From an uncultured Bacteroidales bacterium (lineage in GTDB: Bacteria; Bacteroidota; Bacteroidia; Bacteroidales; Muribaculaceae): a stretch of DNA of 64,000 nucleotides. A program made the position numbers and the translations under genes. The stretch covers positions 1 through 64,000 of the forward strand of contig CACZHT010000001.1 of NCBI GenBank assembly GCA_902781045.1, given 5' to 3'. The first letter of the stretch is position 1, and every line of letters starts with the position of its first letter. This document shows positions 43,739 to 51,853 of the stretch, piece after piece. The notes under the pieces are model-generated. The model searched no databases. It worked only from the letters and a program-made list of their open reading frames with translations, and was not told where the DNA came from.

Positions 43739-44113
43739 ATGAAGCGTTGCGAGCCACATATCCTCCCCACACGTCGCCAGCAGTGGTTGGCGTGGGTGAT
43801 GTTGGCTGTCTATGTGCCCATGGTGTTGCTCTCGGCGATTCATGTCCACTCGCTACACGAGTATTCCGAGCTGGTCGACTGCACCTTGTGCGAGACATCG
43901 GTTCACCATCAGGGCCACATCACCGCCAGTGCCCAGCACCACGGTGAGTGCCTCTCGTGCCGCTTTCTGTCCACACAACTGGTCGTTCCTGATGATGATT
44001 GTCGCAGTGTTGACAATCAGTGCATCTGCAAGTTAGAGTTTTCACGAGCCACCGAGCCGGTATCCCGGACGGTGGTTTGCCCCACGTTGCGTGGGCCGCC
44101 CGCCATTCTGTGA
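43739..44113 (+). CDS. Small membrane protein with His/Cys-rich exposed part
   Basis: A 124-residue protein starting at ATG 43739 (the frame is open to 43700 but that part covers the promoter). One membrane helix (LAWVMLAVYVPMVLLSAIHV) is followed by a segment dense in His and Cys: HVHSLHEYSE, CTLCETSVHHQGH, AQHHGECLSCRF and CRSVDNQCICK. Such ligand density suggests metal binding or sensing outside the membrane. A TonB receptor gene follows after about 100 nt, so a metal-uptake unit is likely. I know no named family. Confidence 0.6.
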   Translation: MKRCEPHILPTRRQQWLAWVMLAVYVPMVLLSAIHVHSLHEYSELVDCTLCETSVHHQGHITASAQHHGECLSCRFLSTQLVVPDDDCRSVDNQCICKLEFSRATEPVSRTVVCPTLRGPPAIL

Positions 44114-44137
44114 CTTTTTTGCTTTACTTAGATGCAC

Positions 44138-44178
44138 TAGAGCCTCTAGATTTTCTAGAGATTCTAGGGATTCTAGAC
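44138..44178. repeat. TCTAGA/TTCTAG repeat tract before the TonB receptor gene
   Basis: Units of CTAGA and GATTCTAG recur five to six times in 40 nt directly upstream of the receptor ATG. A related tract is at 59829-59870 before grpE. Confidence 0.7.
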
Positions 44179-44210
44179 ACACATTTTCATCAACCAAACA
44201 ATCTCACAGA

Positions 44211-46310
44211 ATGAAATCATACTTTTCGATTCTGCTGCTGGCGTGCGCAGGCACGATGGCGGCACAAGACGTGGTTGAGCTTGACTCAACCGACGTGTTC
44301 TTTCGCCACATAGAACTCAAACAAGTGGTGGTCACCGGTCCGACCGGTGCGGTCAAGATGGAAGACATGTCGATGCCGGCGGCGGTCATCGACCGTAACG
44401 CCCTGCGCATGGCCGCGGCGACCAACATCGTCGATGCCGTGAGCAAGCTGCCGGGCGTGGCGCAAATCAGCACCGGCAGTGGCATCTCCAAGCCCGTGAT
44501 TCGAGGCCTGGGCTACAACCGCGTGGTGGTCGTGGCCGACGGTGTGCGACAGGAGGGGCAACAATGGGGCGACGAGCATGGTGTGGAAATTGACGCCAAC
44601 GCCGTCAGCTCGGTCGAGGTGCTCAAGGGGCCTGCCAGCCTGATGTATGGCTCGGACGCACTGGCCGGCGTGCTCAAGCTCAACACCGACCCCGTGGTGC
44701 CCCTGGGCAAGATGCGAGTCAATGTGGGCACCGAGTACCAGACCAACAACGGCCTGTTCAACTACTCGCTCAACTTCGGTGGCAACAAGCAGGGGTTGTC
44801 GTGGAATCTGCGCTATGGCGACAAGATGGCGCATGCCTACAAGGCACCCTGCGACGGTTATGTGCCCAACTCGCAATTCCGCGAGCGTGCCCTGTCGGGC
44901 ATGCTGGGCGTGAACAAAGCGTGGGGACACACACGCCTCATCGGGTCCTACTTCCACCTCACCCCCAGCATCGCCGAGGGTGAGCGCGACCCCGAGACCG
45001 GCGCACTCGAGCAACCCTACGCCGACACCAAGACCTATCGCCACGGGCTGCCCTACCAGCAGGTCTATCACTACAAGGCCGTGCTCGACAACGCGTTCCA
45101 CCTGGGTGGTGGCCGGCTCAACGCAGTGTTTGCCTATCAGCAGAACCGCCGCCAGGAGTTTGAGGAGCCCGACGACTATAGCCTCTACTTCAAGCTGCAC
45201 ACCGTCAACTACAACGTGCACTATGTGACCCGCCGCCTGGGCGACTGGCGCATCACCGGCGGCGTGAACGGCATGTGGCAGCGTTCGTTCAACCTGGGCG
45301 AAGAATATCTGATTCCGAGCTACGCCCTGTTCGACTTCGGAGCGTTTGTCACCACCACGGCCAACGTGAGCAACTGGGCATTGAACGGCGGCATCCGATT
45401 CGACAACCGCCACCTGAGCAGCCACGAGCTCATCGAGGGCGATGCAGTGCGATTTGAGGCATTCAAGCGCAACTTCAACGGCTTCACCGCCAGTGTGGGG
45501 GCTGTGTGGCACGCTACCGAGGGACTGGACATCCGCGCCAATGCCGCCCGAGGTTTCCGCGCGCCCAACATCAGCGAGCTGGCCAGTAACGGCATGCATG
45601 AGGGTTCGCAGCGTTATGAGGTGGGCAACCGCGACCTCAAGCCCGAGTTCAGTCTGCAGTTCGACTTGGGACTGGACTACAACAACGAGTGGCTGAATGC
45701 GCAACTGTCGCTGTTCAGCAACCGCATCGACAACTATATCTTCATCCACCGCGTGACCGAGTATATCGATCCGGATTACATGACCTACCGCTACGACAGT
45801 GGCGACGCACAGCTGCTGGGCGGCGAGGTGGCCCTCGACATCCACCCCTGGCACTTCCTGCACCTGGGCACCAGCTTCGGCCTGGTCAACGCTGTGCAGC
45901 TGCATCAGCCCGACGAGACCAAGTATCTGCCCTTCACTCCAGCACCACGCTGGCAGACCGACATCAAGTGGGAGATCATGCACGAGCCGCTCAGTGTGTT
46001 CAACAACGCCTTCATTTCGCTCGGTGTGGACTATAACCTCAAGCAGAACCACTACTACAAGGCCGACTTTACCGAGACTGCCACGCCGGCCTACTGCCTG
46101 CTCAACGCCACCATCGGCACCGACATCGTGGTCAAGGGGCGCCGCATCGCTTGCCTGACCATCGCCGGCACCAACCTTACTAACAAGGCCTATCAGAACC
46201 ACTTGAGCCGCCTCAAGTACACCGACATCAATTCCGCCACCGGCCGCATGGGTGTCAACAATATGGGGCGCAACATCATCTTCAAGCTCGCCTTCCCCCT
46301 CGAGTTCTAG
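44211..46310 (+). CDS. TonB-dependent outer-membrane receptor, probably metal
   Basis: A 699-residue receptor. Signal peptide (SYFSILLLACAGTMAA), a TonB-box-like segment near IELKQVVVTGP, a plug domain (AAATNIVDAVSKLPGVAQIS, then VIRGLGYNRVVVVADGVRQE) and a 22-strand-type barrel ending in aromatic FKLAFPLEF. It has no N-terminal carboxypeptidase-like or STN domain and no SusD neighbour, so it is not a glycan system. Because a His/Cys-rich membrane protein lies just upstream, I infer a metal or metal-chelate substrate. The start MKSYFSI is chosen because the signal peptide begins there. It ends with TAG. Confidence 0.88.
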   Translation: MKSYFSILLLACAGTMAAQDVVELDSTDVFFRHIELKQVVVTGPTGAVKMEDMSMPAAVIDRNALRMAAATNIVDAVSKLPGVAQISTGSGISKPVIRGLGYNRVVVVADGVRQEGQQWGDEHGVEIDANAVSSVEVLKGPASLMYGSDALAGVLKLNTDPVVPLGKMRVNVGTEYQTNNGLFNYSLNFGGNKQGLSWNLRYGDKMAHAYKAPCDGYVPNSQFRERALSGMLGVNKAWGHTRLIGSYFHLTPSIAEGERDPETGALEQPYADTKTYRHGLPYQQVYHYKAVLDNAFHLGGGRLNAVFAYQQNRRQEFEEPDDYSLYFKLHTVNYNVHYVTRRLGDWRITGGVNGMWQRSFNLGEEYLIPSYALFDFGAFVTTTANVSNWALNGGIRFDNRHLSSHELIEGDAVRFEAFKRNFNGFTASVGAVWHATEGLDIRANAARGFRAPNISELASNGMHEGSQRYEVGNRDLKPEFSLQFDLGLDYNNEWLNAQLSLFSNRIDNYIFIHRVTEYIDPDYMTYRYDSGDAQLLGGEVALDIHPWHFLHLGTSFGLVNAVQLHQPDETKYLPFTPAPRWQTDIKWEIMHEPLSVFNNAFISLGVDYNLKQNHYYKADFTETATPAYCLLNATIGTDIVVKGRRIACLTIAGTNLTNKAYQNHLSRLKYTDINSATGRMGVNNMGRNIIFKLAFPLEF

Positions 46311-46350
46311 CGTCACGCAGGACTTTAGGCATAAGAACAGAGGCCTCCTG

Positions 46351-46387
46351 CATTGTGCATGATGGATTGTGAATTGTGCATTGTATT
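46351..46387. repeat. ATTGTGCAT repeat tract
   Basis: ATTGTGCAT, ATTGTGAATTGTGCAT and similar units repeat before the toxin-antitoxin promoter; the same unit occurs at about 40108. Confidence 0.55.
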
Positions 46388-46411
46388 TTAGGTCGTTTGA
46401 GAAAAATGTAT

Positions 46412-46419
46412 TAACTTTG
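46412..46419 (+). promoter_or_regulatory. -7 box of the toxin-antitoxin pair
   Basis: TAACTTTG matches TAnnTTTG, 48 nt upstream of the antitoxin ATG. No clear palindrome for antitoxin binding is visible next to it. Confidence 0.55.
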
Positions 46420-46467
46420 CAGTCTTAAAGCTCAAACCCCAAGAACTTAATTCTTATATTTTTTACA

Positions 46468-46713
46468 ATGTCAACCGCACAACTTACATCACAGATATTG
46501 CAGCAGGTGAGTCTCATCACCGAAGACGAGGGCAAACTGCAACGCGCTCTGAAGGCGCTCAAGCGCATCACTACGCCCAAACCCGACCCCACCGAGATGA
46601 CCTACGAGGAGTTTGTCAATATGGTTCGCAAGGCCGAAAAAGGCTCTCTTACTGAGATGCTTCCTGATGAAGACTTGACCACTTTCCTAAGACGACAGGG
46701 TTATGCCTTATAG
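46468..46713 (+). CDS. Antitoxin of a YoeB-type module
   Basis: An 81-residue acidic protein with helices LTSQILQQVSLITEDEGKLQ and a C-terminal part (TYEEFVNMVRKAEKGSLTEM) suited to wrap the toxin. It is recognised mainly by position: its end overlaps the toxin start by 11 nt. The antitoxin class is not certain; it lacks an obvious Phd/YefM N terminus. Confidence 0.75.
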   Translation: MSTAQLTSQILQQVSLITEDEGKLQRALKALKRITTPKPDPTEMTYEEFVNMVRKAEKGSLTEMLPDEDLTTFLRRQGYAL

Positions 46714-46978
46714 AATTCAGTACCGCGACTTAGCGAAGGAGCACTTGGTGCGCCTTGCTATGAGTGAGCCAAAGGCTTTTAAGAAAGCGCAAAATCTTAT
46801 AGAGGAGTTGAAGGAGCATCCGCACACGGGCACGGGGCATCCCGAGCAGTTGTCAGGAGACCTTAGTGGCAAATGGAGTAGGCGAATAACCAAGAGACAC
46901 CGACTCATCTATGAGATTCACGACAATGAGGTAGTGGTCGTCGTCATCAGTGCCTATGGACATTACAGCGACAAGTAA
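46703..46978 (+). CDS. Txe/YoeB-family mRNA interferase toxin
   Basis: A 91-residue toxin that cleaves mRNA at the ribosomal A site. The family core is intact: TGTGHPEQLSGDLSGKWSRR with catalytic Glu48 and Arg60/61, ITKRHRLIYEI, and the C-terminal SAYGHYSDK with catalytic His87 and Tyr88. It overlaps the antitoxin gene by 11 nt, the normal coupled layout. RNA cut by such toxins carries cyclic phosphate or 3'-phosphate ends, the substrate class of RtcB, though the two loci are 21 kb apart. Confidence 0.9.
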   Translation: MPYRIQYRDLAKEHLVRLAMSEPKAFKKAQNLIEELKEHPHTGTGHPEQLSGDLSGKWSRRITKRHRLIYEIHDNEVVVVVISAYGHYSDK

Positions 46979-46994
46979 AATGTCGCACCTTCTC

Positions 46995-47047
46995 AAAAAG
47001 TTACCTTGATGTAATTTACATTTAGGTAACTTTTTGTATCTTTGCAG
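46995..47047 (+). repeat. Promoter-bearing palindromic repeat, copy 1
   Basis: AAAAAGTTACCT (46995-47006) and AGGTAACTTTTT (47024-47035) form a 12-bp inverted repeat followed by GTATCTTTGCAG, whose TATCTTTG (47037-47044) is a -7 box. The ATPase ATG is 27 nt further. An almost identical element is at 56243-56295. Confidence 0.8.
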
Positions 47048-47070
47048 TCTCAATGATTATTTAAGGTTTT

Positions 47071-48207
47071 ATGATTGCTCCATTTCAATATGGGTCATTG
47101 GCTCAAGACGAGAATTTTATCGACCGAGTCGAAGACCGCGCCTTGCTCAAGCAGCTGCTCATGTCGGGCATCCATGTGATGCTCATCTCGCCTCGCCGGT
47201 GGGGCAAGTCATCGCTTGTCAAAACAGTTGCCAACGAGTTGGTCAAGTCATATCCCGATGTGCGCGTCTGCTTTATCGACGCTTTTAGCATCAACGACGA
47301 GGCCGAATTCTATCGCACGTTTGCCAGCCAGGTCATGTCGTGTGCCGCTTCACGTTTTGAACGCGGCATCGACGAGATGAAGAAGTTTCTGACGGGTGTA
47401 GTGCCCCAGCTGGTCATCAAGAATGATGTGACCGACTATCTCACCTTTGACCTGCGTTTCAGACCCGAAGAGCGCGACAAACGAGAAATACTGCAACTGC
47501 CCGAAAAGATAGCCCTCGACAAGGGATTGCGCATCATTGTCTGCATTGATGAGTTCCAGCAACTGGCACGCCTGCCGCAATATGCCGACATGGAGGGGAA
47601 AATGCGAGCCGTGTGGCAGCAACAACAACATGTTTCCTACTGTTTCTATGGCAGCAAGCGCCACATGATGACTGCCATTTTCAATGACCCATCCAAGCCG
47701 TTCTACCGCTTCGGACAAGTGATCTGGCTGCAAAAGATTGAACAGAAGCATTGGATGAAATTCATTGTCGAGGCGTTCCAGAAGACAGGCAAAAGCATCA
47801 CCAACGAGGCGGCGCAACGCATCTGCCAGTTGACGCAATGCCACTCATGGTATGTCCAGCAACTGGCATTCTTTGTGTGGAACGCCACTGACCATGAGGT
47901 GGATGACACCATCATGAATCGTGCAGTGCAACGGCTGATTGACACCAATGCTCCGATGTTCCAGAACGATGTCGAGCAACTCACGGCCAGCCAACGCACC
48001 ATGCTGCAAGCACTCAGCGACGGGGTGCAGCAATTCTCGGCCCAAACGACCAAACAAATCTACCCGATGGGCAATGCCAACACCATCACACGCAACAAGC
48101 GCATCCTGCAAGACAAGGACATTATCGAATTGAACCACGGTGTGTTCAGTTTTGTTGACCCAATCTTTGAATTATGGTTCAAACAAGAGAATGGCAAGCT
48201 GAGATGA
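47071..48207 (+). CDS. AAA-type ATPase (archaeal-ATPase-like, DUF234-type group)
   Basis: A 378-residue STAND/AAA ATPase. Walker A is LISPRRWGKSSLVKTVAN (about 40-57), Walker B is GLRIIVCIDEFQQLARL (about 151-167), and a sensor-like FYGSKRHMMTAIF follows. The C-terminal 90 residues form a winged-helix-like part (ASQRTMLQALSDGV, then FSFVDPIFELWFKQ). This family is widespread in Bacteroidales and linked to accessory DNA, with no agreed function. It is expressed from the palindromic repeat upstream and overlaps the phosphatase gene by 4 nt. Confidence 0.85.
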   Translation: MIAPFQYGSLAQDENFIDRVEDRALLKQLLMSGIHVMLISPRRWGKSSLVKTVANELVKSYPDVRVCFIDAFSINDEAEFYRTFASQVMSCAASRFERGIDEMKKFLTGVVPQLVIKNDVTDYLTFDLRFRPEERDKREILQLPEKIALDKGLRIIVCIDEFQQLARLPQYADMEGKMRAVWQQQQHVSYCFYGSKRHMMTAIFNDPSKPFYRFGQVIWLQKIEQKHWMKFIVEAFQKTGKSITNEAAQRICQLTQCHSWYVQQLAFFVWNATDHEVDDTIMNRAVQRLIDTNAPMFQNDVEQLTASQRTMLQALSDGVQQFSAQTTKQIYPMGNANTITRNKRILQDKDIIELNHGVFSFVDPIFELWFKQENGKLR

Positions 48208-48713
48208 GCAGTGATAAGAAATATCGCATCCTGTTTGTGTGCCTGGGCAACATCTGCCGGTCGCCGGCGGCACAGGGGGTGATGCAGCGGCTGGTGGATG
48301 AGCGCGGCTTGACCGACCGGTTTGAGATTGACTCGGCAGGCACCAGTGGCTATCACGACGGCGACCTGCCCGACCGTCGCATGCGTGTGCATGCCCGGCC
48401 ACGGGGCTACGAGCTGACGCACCGCAGCCGCCGCGTCGAGGGTAGCGACTTTGAGCACTTCGACCTGATTGTGGCCATGGACAGCGCCAATGCCGCCGAC
48501 CTGCGCCGCATGGCCGCCACGGTGGACGAGGCTCGCAAAATCGTCATGATGGGCGACTACATCCGCCTCCAGCGCAATCACTACGACTACGTCCCCGACC
48601 CCTACTACGAGGGCAGCGAGGGCTTTGAGCTGGTCCTCGACTTGCTCGAGGACGCCTGCGACAACCTCCTCACCCAGCTCCTTGCCCAGCCGCACAGTCC
48701 CACAGCCCGTTAG
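48204..48713 (+). CDS. Low-molecular-weight protein-tyrosine phosphatase
   Basis: A 169-residue phosphatase. P-loop FVCLGNICRSPAA with catalytic Cys13 and Arg19 (C-x5-R-S), and the general acid loop YVPDPYYEG. Such enzymes often oppose capsule tyrosine kinases. It starts at ATG 48204 inside the last codons of the ATPase gene (ATGA); the open frame further up belongs to the ATPase region. It ends with TAG. It is the last GC-rich gene before the AT-rich island. Confidence 0.93.
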   Translation: MSSDKKYRILFVCLGNICRSPAAQGVMQRLVDERGLTDRFEIDSAGTSGYHDGDLPDRRMRVHARPRGYELTHRSRRVEGSDFEHFDLIVAMDSANAADLRRMAATVDEARKIVMMGDYIRLQRNHYDYVPDPYYEGSEGFELVLDLLEDACDNLLTQLLAQPHSPTAR

Positions 48714-48823
48714 CGACCCTCTCCGCTCCAGACCACGTTGGACCAGATCGACAAACCGGAAAAAACAGAACGAACCGAGGTTACCTCACAACCTTTACGC
48801 TATATACCAGCAAAAACGAGATT

Positions 48824-49405
48824 ATGAAAAAAGCGTTAAAGATTATTGGCATTGTGCTGGTTTTGCTGGGAGTTTACTATGTCACTTGGACTCCTTCGAC
48901 CGACGGGATCTCGGAGACAGCCAAGAAAGCAGTCATTGCCTCTGAAGAGAGAACTTGCCCTAACAATGATTTCAGAAACGTGAGACATTTTCCGAAAGAG
49001 TGGAAAAAAGACTACACAGGCACTCCGGGTAAATATCCCCAAACCTGCATGAACACCGTGTCATCGTTCTTCTGTCCTGAGTCAAACTGGGCGCAGTGCA
49101 ATTGGTTTGTCGCCCATCACAAGCAGCTGGGATTTGAAGAGACAACCCATCCAAAGCCTGGCGACATTGTGGTGTTCTTCAAGAAAAACAACGATGCCCG
49201 CCACACCGGTCTATTCGTAGGCTACTCGTTGTTCGGTCCGCTGATGAATCATTCAGATGGCGGCAAGAAACCTCACAACTATCAGAAGCATTTTCCGATT
49301 TTGTTATATGCCGGCAATGGAAGGGTTCGTGGTTACGTCGATTATAAGTATTACACATATTCTGGCCCTACGGGCAGTAGAACAAAAACGAATAAAAAGC
49401 AATAA
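48824..49405 (+). CDS. Membrane-anchored papain-fold (CHAP/NlpC-like) putative amidase
   Basis: A 193-residue protein with an N-terminal membrane helix (IIGIVLVLLGVYYVTW) and an exposed domain. A Cys at the start of a helix (KYPQTCMNTVSSFF), then KPGDIVVFFKKNNDARHTGL with a candidate catalytic His, then MNHSDGGKK, give the Cys-His arrangement of CHAP or NlpC/P60 hydrolases that cut peptidoglycan peptides. The match is by layout, not full identity. Its base composition is AT-rich. Similar proteins act as interbacterial effectors or cell-wall enzymes; no secretion genes are next to it. Confidence 0.55.
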   Translation: MKKALKIIGIVLVLLGVYYVTWTPSTDGISETAKKAVIASEERTCPNNDFRNVRHFPKEWKKDYTGTPGKYPQTCMNTVSSFFCPESNWAQCNWFVAHHKQLGFEETTHPKPGDIVVFFKKNNDARHTGLFVGYSLFGPLMNHSDGGKKPHNYQKHFPILLYAGNGRVRGYVDYKYYTYSGPTGSRTKTNKKQ

Positions 49406-49415
49406 AATCAGAACA

Positions 49416-49958
49416 ATGATAGTAGTAGAATCGAAACGTAAGAAACCAGAGAATATTCTCAAACAATATCCTGGGGCAATGTTGGTCGATGTAACCAGCA
49501 AGGCCAATGATGAAATGGTGAAGTTAAGCCCATTCTATCCTCATGGTGACATTCCTGTACCCTTCACCGAGGGAATGACAGCCAGTTGCGTCGAGGCTAT
49601 CTGGCAAGGACTGAAAGTATTTGAACGGTGTGATGTTGACACTACGCTGTTTGCCAACACCTCTATGCGAGGACTAAAGCGAACAGTACGCCGATTTGGC
49701 AAGCCTCTTGGGCACCGCAAAGGCGTGCACGGCACCGAACTGCTGGGCTATATCGAGGCGCGCAAGCTCATCTACGTGCCCGCCTATCGCTGGATGCTGG
49801 AACACAAAGTGCAAGACATCATCGAGCGACTGCGCAAAGTGTCACAGACCCAGACCATCGTCCTGCTGGACTACAACACCAACGCCGATGTGGAGGATGG
49901 CAGTACGCCCCTGTCGCACGCGTCGCTTGTCAAAGCTTATATTGAGGAGAAAGAGTGA
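49416..49958 (+). CDS. Conserved uncharacterised protein (DUF6939-like)
   Basis: A 180-residue soluble protein: VDVTSKANDEMVKLSPFYPH, then CVEAIWQGLKVFERCDVDTT, RTVRRFGKPLGHRKGVHGTE and YVPAYRWMLEHKVQDIIERL. I associate this pattern with a Bacteroidales family of unknown function (possibly DUF6939). Several His, Arg and Lys residues are concentrated at positions 95-112 and may form an active or binding site. It starts at ATG 49416; the frame upstream overlaps the previous gene and is not supported. Confidence 0.6.
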   Translation: MIVVESKRKKPENILKQYPGAMLVDVTSKANDEMVKLSPFYPHGDIPVPFTEGMTASCVEAIWQGLKVFERCDVDTTLFANTSMRGLKRTVRRFGKPLGHRKGVHGTELLGYIEARKLIYVPAYRWMLEHKVQDIIERLRKVSQTQTIVLLDYNTNADVEDGSTPLSHASLVKAYIEEKE

Positions 49959-50032
49959 CTGTTCAGCGAATAGATGGCACCATCCTCTGCGGTACTCAGT
50001 GAGCGATATTATCAACCAACAACTCACCAATA

Positions 50033-50359
50033 ATGAAGAGAACTTATTTTTGCACCGAAGACAATCCGCTTCATGTCCAGATCAGCAAAGAAGAATCCAT
50101 GATGATCGAAGAACTTGAAGTGAGTGGCTACCTCGATGAAGATGACTATGAGCTGTTGACAGAGATGAGCGGTGAGAAAGGGCGTTTGAGATACCTTGAT
50201 CTTTATGGCGTTACCGAGTCTTTTCCGGGGCCTGACATGGACGTTTTTTTCATAGGAGAAGAAGACTTGGCAATATATTCGGGTTCATTTAATGACAGCA
50301 TCCGTTTGGATAATCATTTTCCCAAACAATCTGATAGGCATAGGTCACAGCTCATTTAA
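50033..50359 (+). pseudogene. Truncated leucine-rich-repeat (BspA-like) protein
   Basis: A 108-residue frame. HVQISKEESMMIEELEVSGY, LDEDDYELLTEMSGEKGRLR and YLDLYGVTESFPG match the N terminus of Bacteroidales BspA-like repeat proteins, which normally continue with many LRR units. Here the frame degenerates after FNDSIRLDNHFPK and stops. No LRR array follows, so this is a 5' fragment left after a deletion or recombination. Confidence 0.65.
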
Positions 50360-50547
50360 TTAATGAGACAAACGAAAAAGATAGATATGTTAAGATTGGA
50401 GAAAGTTATGATTGTGAAATTTATACGGACTTAGAAACTGGCGATAGTATAATCATCGGCGGTTATGTAGATGAAGAATCCAATGCTAAACTATCCGACT
50501 TAATAAAAGACAGTTTAAATATAATAGCAAATGGCAACACCAATTAA
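50344..50547 (+). pseudogene. C-terminal fragment of an unknown acidic protein
   Basis: A frame without a start codon reads ETNEKDRYVKIGESYDCEIY, then TDLETGDSIIIGGYVDEESN and ends in TAA. It has the composition of immunity or ligand-binding proteins but no recognisable family. It overlaps the degenerate end of the LRR fragment in another frame, indicating a rearrangement junction near 50340. Confidence 0.4.
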
Positions 50548-50722
50548 AAAAATTAAAGGTAAATGGATTGATCAAAATGGTAATCGATACTCTCACTGAT
50601 GCATTAACTTTTGTATGGCATTATGGGATGCCGACGAATTGGCGAAAAGCAGAAGTTTTAAACGATGATTATGTAACAAGAGCAAGAAATAATTCTAATA
50701 ATTTTGAATATTTAAGATAAAA
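50531..50722 (+). pseudogene. Two short coding remnants
   Basis: ATG at 50531 opens MATPIKKIKGKWIDQNGNRY, closed by TGA after 22 residues. A second remnant without start, reading FVWHYGMPTNWRKAEVLND and ending EYLR, runs to TAA at about 50720. Both look like broken ends of secreted-toxin or neighbouring genes. No function can be assigned. Confidence 0.35.
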
Positions 50723-50725
50723 ACA

Positions 50726-51427
50726 ATGAAAAAAGAAATGTCCCAACTAAAACTTATAGTAAAAGTACTTTTTTATGCCCTTGTATTACCAATATTGTTA
50801 ATCTTCGGATTTGTGATGATTATTGGAGAGGTCTTTTGTAAATATGAGTCACAAACTCCAGGCCTGTACGAAAAAGTTTATCCTCAGGAAACGCATGGTT
50901 ATGATTTGTCTCATCATAATAAAAATATCAATTGGGATAAATTAGAAGGTCAGTTTGTTTATCTAAAAGCGACAGAGGGAACTTGGTTTAAAGATCCGAA
51001 ATTTGAAAGTTACAAAAAGAAAGCCCGAAAGCATAACCTGAAGGTCGGAGCTTATCATTTCATGCGTCCTAAAAGAACAGGTAAACAACAATTCAATTAC
51101 TTTAAAATGATCGTAGGTAATGATATTGACCTAATTCCTGTACTTGATATCGAAGTTAAAGGACTATCAAACAAAAACATTAAAGAATTTATTGCTGAAT
51201 GTGAGAAATACTATGGTGTCAAACCTATGATTTATGCAAATCAAAAATATTACTTAAAACATAAATCAGCAATTAAAGGTTGTAAGTGGTGGATGGCGCA
51301 TTATCATCCAAGTTTGAAATCGAATTATGCATTATGGCAATTTTCTGATAAAAAGAAAATAGCTGGAACATCCATTGATCACAACTATATCAACCCAAAA
51401 TACACCCTAACCGACTTTATGTTATAA
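50726..51427 (+). CDS. Membrane-anchored GH25 lysozyme
   Basis: A 233-residue protein: N-terminal membrane helix (VLFYALVLPILLIFGFVMII) and a glycoside hydrolase 25 domain. GYDLSHHNKNINWDKLEG holds the first catalytic-site Asp, VYLKATEGTWFKDPKF the strand-2 motif, IPVLDIEVKG the acidic DxE pair, and YALWQFSDKKKIAGTSIDHN the C-terminal end. GH25 enzymes cut the muramic acid-GlcNAc bond. It is strongly AT-rich and lies among fragments, so it is likely acquired; a role in cell-wall turnover or competition is possible. Confidence 0.88.
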   Translation: MKKEMSQLKLIVKVLFYALVLPILLIFGFVMIIGEVFCKYESQTPGLYEKVYPQETHGYDLSHHNKNINWDKLEGQFVYLKATEGTWFKDPKFESYKKKARKHNLKVGAYHFMRPKRTGKQQFNYFKMIVGNDIDLIPVLDIEVKGLSNKNIKEFIAECEKYYGVKPMIYANQKYYLKHKSAIKGCKWWMAHYHPSLKSNYALWQFSDKKKIAGTSIDHNYINPKYTLTDFML

Positions 51428-51762
51428 CGTAAAATATTTTAAAGTAATCGTAAGATTAAACGTCATAAAAGCTCTTCTTTAAAGTCTAGAGCTAGGAAAG
51501 ACTATTTTTTACGAGAAGCAATGAAATGCTAGTTCAATCTAAAGAACTAGCCACTCCTAGTTCTCAACCACTACCAATGTCCTCAAGATAGACAAAAGTG
51601 GAAATATATCTATCTGAGGATTCTTTCAGATTTATTCATAATCTAAAGAATTTAATGTGTACAATCTTTTAAGCCTGTGTACACAATCAGACTAGAAAAG
51701 CTTAATTCATGAACGTTTAATCTTACTTTTTTATTATATCTTATTAACCCACTTTAGGCTAT
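51428..51762. other. AT-rich region without supported genes
   Basis: No reading frame with coding character is visible on either strand between the GH25 stop and the hairpin at 51763. Short inverted pieces such as CTAGTTC/GAACTAG around 51530-51560 occur but none is followed by a convincing T-run. Confidence 0.5.
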
Positions 51763-51833
51763 AAAGTATTACCTTTGCAAAGAAAAAATAATGGGAACAA
51801 CAGATTCATACCGCAAAGGTAATACTTTTTTTT
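51763..51833 (+). promoter_or_regulatory. 16-bp inverted repeat containing a promoter box and ending in T8
   Basis: AAAGTATTACCTTTGC (51763-51778) and GCAAAGGTAATACTTT (51813-51828) are perfect reverse complements with a 34-nt loop; the right arm ends in a run of T. The left arm contains TACCTTTG (51770-51777), a TAnnTTTG box. The loop carries ATG (51791) opening a 14-codon frame MGTTDSYRKGNTFF that ends in TAA. It lies 20 nt before the TAG-rich frame at 51854. Confidence 0.55.
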
Positions 51834-51853
51834 AATCTTAATACTCAAAAATT

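Noticed and set aside
44286..46316. A 676-codon minus-strand frame opposite the TonB receptor
   Set aside because: Antisense shadow of a certain gene, low-complexity Val/His/Asp composition. The same applies to long frames opposite the C10 protease (41093-42850), GH20 (56421-58607), ClC (31000-32415) and fusA (18669-19868, 20040-21323).
50033..50722. Further TAG-recoded genes in the fragment zone
   Set aside because: These frames are broken by TGA, TAA and frame changes as well as TAG, so ordinary decay explains them.
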